A stretch of DNA of 64,000 nucleotides from Pseudomonas sp. HN11 (lineage in GTDB: Bacteria > Pseudomonadota > Gammaproteobacteria > Pseudomonadales > Pseudomonadaceae): the NCBI RefSeq assembly GCF_021390155.1, contig NZ_CP089985.1:186001-250000 (forward strand). The letters are read 5' to 3'. Position numbers and translations under genes: made by a program. The notes below the pieces were generated by a model that ran no database searches, was not told the DNA's origin, and saw only the letters and a program-made list of their open reading frames with translations. Positions 16,690 to 24,553 of the stretch are shown one piece after another. The first letter of the stretch is position 1. Every line of letters begins with the position of its first letter.

Positions 16690-17540
16690 AAAAGCTACTG
16701 CTGCCACTGTTTGCTGTCGCACTGCTGGCCGGCTGCGATAAAAAGGCCGAAGAGCCTGCCAAGCCCGCCGCCGCTGCGGCGAGCTACCTCGACAAGATCA
16801 AGGCGCGCGACAAGCTGATCGTCGGCGTCTTCACCGACAAACCGCCGTTCGGTTTCGTCAACGAAGCCGGCCGCTACGTCGGCTTCGATACCGACATCGG
16901 CCGCCAATTCGCCAAAGACCTGCTGGGCGATGAGAACAAAGTCGAGTTCGTTGCCGTCGAGCCGGCCAGCCGTATTCCGTTCCTGCAAAGCGACAAGGTC
17001 GACCTGATCCTCGCCAACATGACCGTGACCCCGGAGCGCAAGGAAGCGGTGGACTTCACAAACCCTAACCTTAAGGTCGCGGTGCAGGCCCTGGTGCCGA
17101 ACGATAGCACGGTGAAAAGCCTGGATGACCTGGCCACCCGCACCACCATCGTCACCACCGGCACCACGGCCGATATCTGGCTGACCAAGAACCACCCGGA
17201 CTGGAAGCTGCTCAAGTTCGAGAAAAACTCCGAGTCGCTGCAAGCGCTGTCCGCCGGTCGTGGTGATGCCTATGCTCAGGACAATCTGGTGCTGTTCAGC
17301 TGGGCCAAGCAGAACCCGGGCTACCGTGTGCTGGAAGAAAAACTCGGCGATGAAGCACCGATTGCACCAGCCGTGAAGAAGGGCAACATCGAACTGCGTG
17401 ACTGGGTGAACACCGAGTTGGCGAAGTTGGGTGAGGAGAAATTCCTGCTCAAGCTGTACGACCAGTATGTGCGTAAAGAGCTGAGCGATGACACCAAGCC
17501 GGAGAGTGTGATTGTTGAAGGCGGGAAGTGGCAGGGTTGA
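16686..17540 (+). CDS. amino-acid ABC transporter substrate-binding lipoprotein
   Basis: A 284-aa binding protein of family 3. Signal peptide with lipobox LLAGC (Cys about residue 17), so it is anchored by lipid. Family blocks: LIVGVFTDKPPFGFVNEAG, GFDTDIGRQFAKDLLG, VDLILANMTVTPERKEAVDF. These resemble glutamate/aspartate/cysteine-binding PEB1-type proteins. In this sulfur-rich region a cysteine or cystine ligand is attractive but inferred. Lies 3' in the operon. Confidence 0.87.
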   Translation: MKKLLLPLFAVALLAGCDKKAEEPAKPAAAAASYLDKIKARDKLIVGVFTDKPPFGFVNEAGRYVGFDTDIGRQFAKDLLGDENKVEFVAVEPASRIPFLQSDKVDLILANMTVTPERKEAVDFTNPNLKVAVQALVPNDSTVKSLDDLATRTTIVTTGTTADIWLTKNHPDWKLLKFEKNSESLQALSAGRGDAYAQDNLVLFSWAKQNPGYRVLEEKLGDEAPIAPAVKKGNIELRDWVNTELAKLGEEKFLLKLYDQYVRKELSDDTKPESVIVEGGKWQG

Positions 17541-17551
17541 AGTTGTGCTTG

Positions 17552-17572
17552 GGTCGAGGGCACCCCTCGACC
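17552..17572. terminator. hairpin between the ABC operon and the immunity gene
   Basis: GGTCGAGGG pairs with CCCTCGACC around a 3-nt loop, 12 nt after the binding-protein stop and between convergent genes. There is no T-tract, so its strength is uncertain. Confidence 0.5.
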
Positions 17573-17626
17573 TGGCTACTGAACGGCCGGTCGTGCAGCC
17601 CTACCGGTACAGGTTAGTTGGGGGCT

Positions 17627-19201
17627 TCACGGGACTTCATAAAAGAAGTGATCTACCGTCCCCAGCCAACGCCAGACAACCTTCTCACCGTCAACCCAAG
17701 GCATCTGGGCTTCATCGTAAAACAGTTGCAGAGTGCTGGGTTTGTACTCGCAGACCCACATGCCGTGATAAGGACAAGGTTCGCCACTGCGTGCGCGTAA
17801 CCCGCTGACAGCCCAGAGCCAGCGAACGACCTGCCCTTGATGGAGGGGGAGCCGCTCGTTCAACTGGACTGCACAATCGACGCAACGATCGAGTTCCATC
17901 TCCCAGCGGCCTGCGCGAGGCGCCGGTTCATGACTATTGGCGAAACCGGAGGGTGTTTGATCAAGATCACGTTGCCAAAATACGGTGTCGTCACCTGACT
18001 CGCTGGCCAGCCCCGGTAGCACTTCGCCCTGCTTGAAGGCGCGCCGGGAGTAGGCTTGGCCAGGAACAAGCCACCAGCCGGCTTGAGTGCACGTCATGCC
18101 GGTAACAATCCTGGGCGGCAACTCTTTTTTGGGAAGCTCAGAAGAAGAGGTCATCGGCGGTTTTATTAAGCGCGCTGCCTTTGTCGGCCAGTCGCTGTCG
18201 GGGTCGAAACGGGCCATCCAGCGGCGGCCATCGGCGTCGGTGAAACGCTCGTTGGGATCGCCGTCCCACTGGCCAAAGCCGAGCAGTCCCAAGTCGTCGT
18301 AGCGAATAGGTTTGAGGAGTTTATTCAAAAGCATCGGTAGTTCGGGCACGCCTTGCTCGACGGGGTACAACTCGGGCTGCTCACCCAGTTCGATCCATTG
18401 GCCGCTGTGTAATTCGGTGATGCTGATGCGCGGGTGGGCCAGTGCCGCGCGCACTTGCTCGCGGGTGAGGTCTAGTTTTTCGCGCCAGTGGTCGGCGAGC
18501 AGGAAGGCCCAGGTGGGGGGGCGGATGCCGTTGAGCAGTTCATCGCTCATGCCAAACGCGTAGTCGATATCCAAGCCGTAGAAGCTGGGAGCTAACGCCC
18601 GCTCCCACGTGGTGACGGCAGATCGTGTACCAAACTCAAGCGGATTGGCCATGGCAAAGCCGCTGTAGACCTGATGCGCCTTGAGCAGGTCAATGGTCTT
18701 GAGCACAAAGCGGCGCCATGCTTCGCGGTTATCCAGCCACCACTGCCAACGGTAATAGAACACGACTGAGGAATAGTGTGATACAGACTCTTCCCTGTTG
18801 ACCCAGTCACGCCAAAAATAACCCGCTGTCGTCGGTGAAGATGCATGGTTTTTTTCATTGGTGAATTTGAAAACAAAAAACTCTGAACGGGAGGTTTTCC
18901 GCGCCTGTTCGCGTAAATCCGGCAGGCGTGATGAGCCATATGGATGTGGACGTTCTGAAACCGGGTGGGTCGCGATGGTGTAAGGCTTTCCAAGTAATTG
19001 CTCAAAGGCTTCGTGAATATCCACCATCAACAGTGCCACTTCTTGGTGATTATCCGGGCCTGGGGGGAAATAAAAACTGATGAAAGGGCTAACGCCATGT
19101 GATGACTCTTCAGTGCCTGACTCTGAGTTAGGCCACTCCTTCAACAACTCGACAAATAGGTCTCGCTCTTCGGCGGTAAACATCTGATGAGTAGTGCTCA
19201 T
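17627..19201 (-). CDS. double-domain type VI immunity protein (DUF3396 plus Imm71/72-like)
   Basis: A 524-aa cytoplasmic protein with two parts. Residues about 1-340 match the type VI immunity family DUF3396 (PF11876 type; ISFYFPPG, FYYRWQWWLDN, FYGLDIDYAFGM, GFGQWDGDPNERFTDADGRR). Residues about 355-524 resemble immunity family Imm71/72 (TCTQAGWWLVPGQAYSRRAF, YHGMWVCEYKPS). A linker rich in Pro, Ser and Lys joins them. The ATG is 2 nt after the end of the extended toxin frame, so it is the third gene of vgrG-toxin-immunity. The frame is intact although the toxin is interrupted. Domain assignment is from motif recall. Confidence 0.75.
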   Translation of the reverse strand: MSTTHQMFTAEERDLFVELLKEWPNSESGTEESSHGVSPFISFYFPPGPDNHQEVALLMVDIHEAFEQLLGKPYTIATHPVSERPHPYGSSRLPDLREQARKTSRSEFFVFKFTNEKNHASSPTTAGYFWRDWVNREESVSHYSSVVFYYRWQWWLDNREAWRRFVLKTIDLLKAHQVYSGFAMANPLEFGTRSAVTTWERALAPSFYGLDIDYAFGMSDELLNGIRPPTWAFLLADHWREKLDLTREQVRAALAHPRISITELHSGQWIELGEQPELYPVEQGVPELPMLLNKLLKPIRYDDLGLLGFGQWDGDPNERFTDADGRRWMARFDPDSDWPTKAARLIKPPMTSSSELPKKELPPRIVTGMTCTQAGWWLVPGQAYSRRAFKQGEVLPGLASESGDDTVFWQRDLDQTPSGFANSHEPAPRAGRWEMELDRCVDCAVQLNERLPLHQGQVVRWLWAVSGLRARSGEPCPYHGMWVCEYKPSTLQLFYDEAQMPWVDGEKVVWRWLGTVDHFFYEVP

Positions 19202-19203
19202 AA

Positions 19204-20070
19204 TTAGTTTTTCTTCCTTGCTTGTTGGTTTTGCGGCGATTTCTTTTCATCTGCTTCAAAGCCAGTGCAATCTTCCGGCACCCGCAACAGCGCTACTTTC
19301 TCCTTGCCAATTTTTCCTCGGTTGACTCCTGTTTTCGGCATCATTAGTTTCACGTAGGCCCGTATTTGACTCTCCTATACCCAATCCCCCGGAAACTTTA
19401 TTTCAATCGCCGCAAACACATTGTCCGTTTCAAACGCCTCCTACCGGTACTCGACCACCACCAAGTCTGGAGCGAGGCTCTCCCAAGGCCGCGGCCAGAA
19501 CGGAAACACCTTGCCAAACCGCTTGGGCCGAGTTTCGGGTTCGCCCAGCAAGGCTTTTGCGCTGTTGCGGTTGTAGTTGGGCTCAGCTTTGAGCGGACTG
19601 CGCCAATCCAACACCTCGTCGATTGCCTCAAACAGCAACGAAGCGGTGGTTTGCTTGAGGGCCACCTCGATGGTGGTCGTCACACTGTCGCCCGCGACGG
19701 TCTTGCGCAGGCGACGCGGCACCTTGATCGGCATCTGCAACGCGACGTTGCACACCTGGCTGATGGCTGGGCGGAACGGCACTTTGCGTTCGATGTATTC
19801 CTTGAAGGTCACGTTTTCATTGCCGCGCCGCGAAATGGTGCTATTGCCGCCTCGGTCCACCACGGCAAAGGTCGAACTTTTTATCTCGATTTCACGTGTC
19901 AGTGCTTCAATGGCCTGCTGCAAGACTTGTTTGATACTGCTCTTGCGCTCGGCGATTTCACTGGCGAGCCGTGCCAGGTCGGCGGCGCTCATGGCGGATT
20001 CGTGAGCCTGGTAAACACGATAGGCGCGGTACGCACCAGCAAGAATCGCGGCGGCGGCTGGAGCTGGCAT
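19204..20070 (-). pseudogene. type VI VRR-NUC nuclease effector interrupted by two in-frame TAG codons
   Basis: Read through, the frame encodes 288 codons and ends in TAA 2 nt before the immunity gene. The first TAG (19441-19443) follows PDLVVVEYR; the second (19375-19377) follows AAIEIKFPGDWV. Between and after them the reading continues as EAFETDNVFA, then ESQIRAYVKL and KVALLRVPEDC. Together this is a PD-(D/E)xK VRR-NUC core: PD, then EIK, then Q..Y. Without readthrough only a 209-aa product lacking the catalytic EIK is made. The N-terminus (AILAGAYRAYRVYQ) has no signal peptide. The start overlaps the extended vgrG stop (TGATG). Most likely an inactivated DNase effector; stop-codon readthrough is the alternative. 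Confidence 0.8.
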
Positions 20071-20195
20071 CAGTCGAGGTCTCCCGTGTATTGATCAAGA
20101 AAATCATCTGGAAAAAGCCCAGCGTCATCGTGAGCCACAGCTTGTTCTTCAATGAGTGCAATGCTGGGTCGCCAGGTCTCGGTGACTCGCTGATC
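20070..20195 (-). other. open in-frame continuation of vgrG after its TAG stop
   Basis: Immediately after the vgrG TAG (20196-20198) the same frame reads DQRVTETWRPSIALIEEQ and on to YTGDLD, then TGA. That TGA overlaps the toxin ATG as TGATG, a classic coupling arrangement. This argues that the ancestral vgrG ended here and that the TAG is a later nonsense mutation (for example from CAG) or a readthrough codon. Confidence 0.75.
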
Positions 20196-22415
20196 CTAGC
20201 GAACGATTGCTTTATGGGCTTGTACGGCGTGGGTCGTCGGGGTCATTGCCCAGTCTGTTTCACCCGATGAGTGGGTCAGGCCTTCGGTGAGTACGGCAGC
20301 GCCGTCGGTGATGCGATACCGATAACCAGAGAAGGCGCGATGATCGTTCTTGAGCAGCGTATAGCGCCCCAGGAAGTCGCCAGGAGGAGGGGGCGGCGAG
20401 CGCTGTAGGTTTGCGAATGGATTGCCGGTGCCCATCGTATCGCCGGTCACGGGGCCTTTGATTTTGATGGTCAGCCCATCAAGGGTAATCCCATCGCTAT
20501 CAATCGTGAGACTGCCTCCGGGCGCCTTCAAAACAATTCGTTGGCTCGCTGCGACTTCAAACACGGTGGTTTTCTGCGTAATACTTTCTCCGGCGACCAG
20601 CCGGTAGTGACTATTTACACAATGCTCAACATTCCCACCGATACGGATGCCATGGTCGGCAGCGACTGTGTCGTATCGGTTGTTGCCCACCTCCTCGGTA
20701 CGATCCCTGCCAATGTGGGTCCGATGGTCGCGGCCCAGCGTCTGAATGCGGTCCTGTACCACCTCAATTCGCTCATCGTTACCCACCCGCTCGTTGCGGT
20801 CGTGGCCGATTTCAATATGCTCGTCGTGCCCGACCTTCTCGCGGCGGTCATTGCCGACGAAGATGCCATTGTTGTGTTTGATATGGACGTTCTTATCTTT
20901 TTCGGCGTGGATGTACACCTCCTGCTGTCCTTGCTCATCCTCAAAACGCAGTTCATTGAAGCCTGAACCCTTGTGGGTTCGGCTCTTGATGGTCATCCGT
21001 GTTTTGTGTTTCGGCAGCTCGTAGGGCGGCAAATTGGTCTCGCGGTAGGTGCGACCCGTGGCAATCGGCTGGTCAGGATCACCATCTTGATAGCTGATAA
21101 TCAGCTCCTGACCGACTCGAGGCACGGCCATGGCGCCCCAGGTCGCGCCAGCCCAGCCCTGGGCTACACGAATCCAGCAGGAACTCTGATCGTTGTTTTT
21201 ATCCGAACGGTCCCACGGGAATTGCACTTTGACCCGGCCCCATTTATCGCAATAAATCTCTTCATCCGGAGGGCCAACGACAGTGGCGATCTGCGGGCCG
21301 TCGATGCAGGGTTTGTCGCGCAGCGGGGCTTTCCAATCGGAGGTCCAGCGGATGGCCGTGGCCTTCATCTCATAGGATGTGCCACTGTCACTGCCGAAGG
21401 CTTCTTCCTCCAGACTGGAGTGTTGCTTGCCTGCATGCTGGACGGTGATGGCGCGCCAGCGATCATTGAAGTCTTCGCGCGGATGCTCGTTCAGGTCGAA
21501 GGCCAGGCCCGGTTGCAGGCGCGCATCGTCACCCGCCAGGTGCGCCAGTTTGGCGTCGTTGCGTAGGGCGGCAAGGCGGTTTTTTGTGAAGGGTTTGCCT
21601 GCGATATCGCGCTTGTAGCGTCCGGGATAGTTGTAACGTTCGTAGTCCTTGTGCTGGTTGTTCAGGTCCTGATCACCGGTGGCGGTGTGCTGCTGGTTGT
21701 AGCGCGGGTGAGTGAACGTGTAGTCGCGCTGCACCTGCACGGCCGTGCGCACTTGCTCGGTGTAGTGAAAGCGGTGCAAGGCCGGCTCCATGGAATCGCC
21801 GCCACCCATCGGTTGGTAGATCACCGGGCAATGTTCGTGGGTACCGATGGTGCCCAGGCCGCCAACGCGGTCGGTGAGCCACAGAGTGTGGCCGTCGGCG
21901 CGGTGGTCGAAGGTGTAGAGCAGGCCTTCTTCGGCGGCGAGGCGAGCGATAAAGTCGAGGTCGGTTTCGCCAGCCTGCACGCAGTATTCGCGGGGCTGGT
22001 GGTCAAAGCAGAGGTAGGTTTTAACGTCGGTGAGGCGCTGATCCTTGAGAACTTCAAGGATGATAGTGGGCACGTTCTGGCCCTGGAAGATACGCCAGTT
22101 GGAGCGTAAGTCGAAACGGGCCAGGGTGGGTTCGACCGCAGCGCTATAGCGGGTACGGCGAAAGCCGGTATCGCCTTGGGTGAACAGGCTGACCAGCCCG
22201 TGGACGTAGCGCACGGGTGTTTCACCGCGCCAAATCGTGAACAGCCCTGCCAGATCCAGCACACGATTGAAGTCGATGGAGGCGTTGTGGCTGGCCAGTT
22301 CCAGCTCTAGTTTGAACGGCTGGGACAGGCCTTCTTCGAGCTTGAACGACACTACATCGAAGGCATCTCTCTTCAAGGGTTCGAAGGTGTAGCGCAGGTC
22401 GCTTTGGCGGGGCAT
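20196..22415 (-). CDS. vgrG: type VI secretion spike protein VgrG
   Basis: A 739-aa spike protein at the tip of the type VI secretion tube. N-terminal gp27-like base (about residues 1-370; FKLEEGLSQPFKLELELAS), gp5-like OB fold (about 370-470; DKWGRVKVQFPWDR, GWAGATWGAMAVPRVGQELI), then a beta-prism needle with repeated VGxDRxExVG units (about 500-600). The C-terminal extension (FLGRYTLLKNDHRAF, YRYRITDGA) looks like the transthyretin-type cargo-docking domain. The start at 22415 is preferred (AAGGAAT upstream) over an in-frame start at 22484. The frame is open past the TAG to 20070, so the docking domain may be truncated by about 41 residues. No other T6SS genes are near: an orphan vgrG island. 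Confidence 0.9.
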   Translation of the reverse strand: MPRQSDLRYTFEPLKRDAFDVVSFKLEEGLSQPFKLELELASHNASIDFNRVLDLAGLFTIWRGETPVRYVHGLVSLFTQGDTGFRRTRYSAAVEPTLARFDLRSNWRIFQGQNVPTIILEVLKDQRLTDVKTYLCFDHQPREYCVQAGETDLDFIARLAAEEGLLYTFDHRADGHTLWLTDRVGGLGTIGTHEHCPVIYQPMGGGDSMEPALHRFHYTEQVRTAVQVQRDYTFTHPRYNQQHTATGDQDLNNQHKDYERYNYPGRYKRDIAGKPFTKNRLAALRNDAKLAHLAGDDARLQPGLAFDLNEHPREDFNDRWRAITVQHAGKQHSSLEEEAFGSDSGTSYEMKATAIRWTSDWKAPLRDKPCIDGPQIATVVGPPDEEIYCDKWGRVKVQFPWDRSDKNNDQSSCWIRVAQGWAGATWGAMAVPRVGQELIISYQDGDPDQPIATGRTYRETNLPPYELPKHKTRMTIKSRTHKGSGFNELRFEDEQGQQEVYIHAEKDKNVHIKHNNGIFVGNDRREKVGHDEHIEIGHDRNERVGNDERIEVVQDRIQTLGRDHRTHIGRDRTEEVGNNRYDTVAADHGIRIGGNVEHCVNSHYRLVAGESITQKTTVFEVAASQRIVLKAPGGSLTIDSDGITLDGLTIKIKGPVTGDTMGTGNPFANLQRSPPPPPGDFLGRYTLLKNDHRAFSGYRYRITDGAAVLTEGLTHSSGETDWAMTPTTHAVQAHKAIVR

Positions 22416-22749
22416 TGGGATTCCTTGACGATCTGTGTAGTTGCAGTCGATCACGCATGACGGGGGTTGAAACTGGGGTTGCAACGTCTTGACAGCTTCG
22501 TTGCGTGAGCCACTCTAAGCAGGCGTGATTTGACGCCTCAATAGAGTGGCGACAATCAAGAGGCATCCGACCTTTTGGACGGTGATAAGCTGTCGGAAAT
22601 ATCCCATCAGTTGCACGCGGGCTGACGGCACCTTATAGTTCGGCCCGTCGCCGACCTGGTTCAGCGACAGGGTTTCGCAGCCCTGAAACGATTCACACCA
22701 ATACCGTCAGACATGTCCCCAGCCGACCCTTGGCTGCCGAATGTTTTAT
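22416..22749. other. intergenic region between vgrG and the DUF3077-like leader
   Basis: About 330 bp without a supported gene. It must hold the minus-strand vgrG promoter and the plus-strand promoter of the structured leader. No clear -35/-10 pair or terminator could be assigned. Confidence 0.4.
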
Positions 22750-22887
22750 GGCGGCTGTGCGTGGGAGACCTTTGGGTCTGCCGGGTTTTGGTGTAAATCG
22801 TCCGGTCTGCGAACCCGCGCACAGCTGCCACCCCATCTGTTTCGCAGCAGAGCCGGTGGTAATTCTTCTTTTTTGAGGATTTACACC
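22750..22887 (+). promoter_or_regulatory. structured RNA leader of the DUF3077-like gene
   Basis: GGCGGCTGTGCG (22750-22761) pairs fully with CGCACAGCTGCC (22818-22829), one G-U pair included. Inside are a hairpin AGACC/GGTCT and a stem CGGGTT/AACCCG, giving a multibranch fold. The loop segment GGTGTAAATC (22790-22799) is the exact complement of GATTTACACC (22878-22887), which abuts the ATG and touches the GAGG Shine-Dalgarno. A switch between closed and open start is therefore possible. From memory, similar leaders precede other DUF3077-type genes in pseudomonads. Confidence 0.65.
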
Positions 22888-23181
22888 ATGACCAATCAAC
22901 ACCCGCCTCGCCGCTTCACCCCAATGTCCCAAACCGCGACCGACTACCCCGTGTTGCTGATCGACAGCGATGCCCCACTCAGCGAGTTGCATGCTTGTGC
23001 AAGCGAACGTCTAAACGCGGTACTCGCTTACCTGCATCTGATGGCCTGTTCCAACGTGTCCGACTATGCCGAACACGACATCAATACCGTCGCCAACACC
23101 GCTCGGATCATGGTCCAGGATGTGGCGGATGTATTCACGGTGATTGAACGGCGCGGGTTTGATTCGTCTGTGGTTGGATGA
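22888..23181 (+). CDS. DUF3077-like small protein
   Basis: A 97-aa acidic, soluble, mostly helical protein (DYPVLLIDSDAPLSELHACA, SERLNAVLAYLHLMACSNV). The arrangement resembles DUF3077/DUF6124 proteins of pseudomonads, whose function is unknown. The start at 22888 is set by GAGGAT and by the structured leader that ends at it. A strong terminator follows 16 nt after the stop. Monocistronic. Confidence 0.6.
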   Translation: MTNQHPPRRFTPMSQTATDYPVLLIDSDAPLSELHACASERLNAVLAYLHLMACSNVSDYAEHDINTVANTARIMVQDVADVFTVIERRGFDSSVVG

Positions 23182-23197
23182 TGCGATTTGAGCAGTG

Positions 23198-23223
23198 AGA
23201 AAACCCGCTTCGGCGGGTTTTCT
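23198..23223. terminator. bidirectional terminator
   Basis: A perfect inverted repeat AGAAAACCCGC-TTCG-GCGGGTTTTCT with a UUCG loop and A/T-rich base on both sides, between the convergent DUF3077-like and RecF-like genes. Confidence 0.92.
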
Positions 23224-23271
23224 AAGTTTCCGGGTGGCATGGTGGGATTGATGTTGCGTGTTCTGCCGCCA

Positions 23272-24438
23272 TCACTGCGGCCAATGCCATGCCGGCGCAT
23301 CCAGAATGCCCTGCCCGACGATCCGGGTTTCTCCCAATACCTTCTCCAGCACAATCGAATTACACCCTTCATCCTGCTGCAACGCCGCAATCAGGCGGCT
23401 GGCATGGGACACCACCCACACCTGGCACTGCTGGGATGCCTGGCTGATCAAGCGCGCCAACGCCGGCAGCAGGTCCGGGTGCAGGCTGGTCTCCGGTTCG
23501 TTCAGTACCATCATGGTCGGTGGGCGAGGGGTGAGCAGCGCTGCGATCAGCAGTAGGTAGCGCAAGGTGCCGTCGGACAGTTCCGCTGCTGACAGTGGCC
23601 GCAGCAAACCCTCCTGATAGAACTCAATTGCAAAGCGTCCGCCCTGCAATGGCTCAATATTCAGGCGTGCGCCGGGGAATGCATCGCTGACCGCCCGCTG
23701 CAACGCCTCGGGGTCACCAATCTCCCGGATCGTCTGCAACGCTGCCGCCAGGTCGCGGCCATCGTGGTGCAGCACGGGCGTGCGCGTGCCTAATTGTGGC
23801 TGGCGTACCGGCGCATCCACGTCACTGCGAAAGTGATCGTAAAAGCGCCAGCCACGAATGCTTTCGCGCAGCAGCAACACCTCCGGCGAACCGCGCAGGC
23901 TACCGACCTGATCGAACAGGCTATGGTAGTTGGGCGTGTGTTGGGCCAGTACATCCCAGTTTCGGCCGTCGCGGGCACGCACCATGGGCCCTGAGCGCTG
24001 CACCAGCAAGCTGGCCGGGCGGTAGACATGGCCGGCCCAGATGCATTCCTTCTTCACCTCCGGGTCCAGGGCGAAATAGGACAGCGTCGGTTCCGGCAGC
24101 CCCAGGGAAATGGCGTAGCTGAAATCTTCCCCGGCAAAGCCCAGGCGCAAGCGTTTGACGCCCTGACGCACGATGGGCTCGACCGGCACCTCACCGCTGC
24201 GCATGCGCCGGCTAATGGTCTCCGGCCCGGCCCAGAAGGTCGAATCCAGCCCACCCTCACGGGCCAGCGCATTGATCACCCCACCCTGGGCGGTTTCCGC
24301 CAGTAGGCGCAGGGCGCGGTACAAGTTGGACTTGCCGCTGCCATTGGGGCCGGTGACCAGGTTGAGTCGGTCCAGGGGCACTACCAATTTATTGATCGAG
24401 CGGTAATTGGCCACCGCGAGGGTCTTGAGCATGGGCAT
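23272..24438 (-). CDS. RecF/SMC-like AAA ATPase (AAA_21 type)
   Basis: A 388-aa ATPase with an ABC-type fold. Walker A GPNGSGKSN at about residues 30-38, signature-like AELSDGTLRYLLL near 285, Walker B-like MMVLNEPETSLHPDL near 308 (Asn in place of the usual Asp) and a switch His in VVSHASR. It belongs to the RecF-like 'AAA_21' group, with relatives in DNA repair and in defence (OLD-type), but has no TOPRIM nuclease domain and no partner gene. A second start 6 nt downstream (MLKTLAV) is equally possible. Function unknown. Confidence 0.8.
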   Translation of the reverse strand: MPMLKTLAVANYRSINKLVVPLDRLNLVTGPNGSGKSNLYRALRLLAETAQGGVINALAREGGLDSTFWAGPETISRRMRSGEVPVEPIVRQGVKRLRLGFAGEDFSYAISLGLPEPTLSYFALDPEVKKECIWAGHVYRPASLLVQRSGPMVRARDGRNWDVLAQHTPNYHSLFDQVGSLRGSPEVLLLRESIRGWRFYDHFRSDVDAPVRQPQLGTRTPVLHHDGRDLAAALQTIREIGDPEALQRAVSDAFPGARLNIEPLQGGRFAIEFYQEGLLRPLSAAELSDGTLRYLLLIAALLTPRPPTMMVLNEPETSLHPDLLPALARLISQASQQCQVWVVSHASRLIAALQQDEGCNSIVLEKVLGETRIVGQGILDAPAWHWPQ

Positions 24439-24553
24439 TCAGTCGGCGTGGGAACCATTGGAGTATGGGAGCCTCCATGCAGATAAGGAACCCTCAACTA
24501 AGCTCACAGTCGCATACACACTGGCAAGTCGGCATCACGCAAAAGGAGCCTGC

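Noticed and set aside
19958..20161. 67-aa minus-strand frame between vgrG and the toxin
   Set aside because: It overlaps the vgrG extension and toxin start in another frame; the extension frame has better coding character and the TGATG coupling.
17627..22887. Prophage or integrative element around the vgrG island
   Set aside because: No integrase, tRNA target site, capsid or tail genes and no flanking direct repeats were seen; it is better read as an orphan T6SS effector island.
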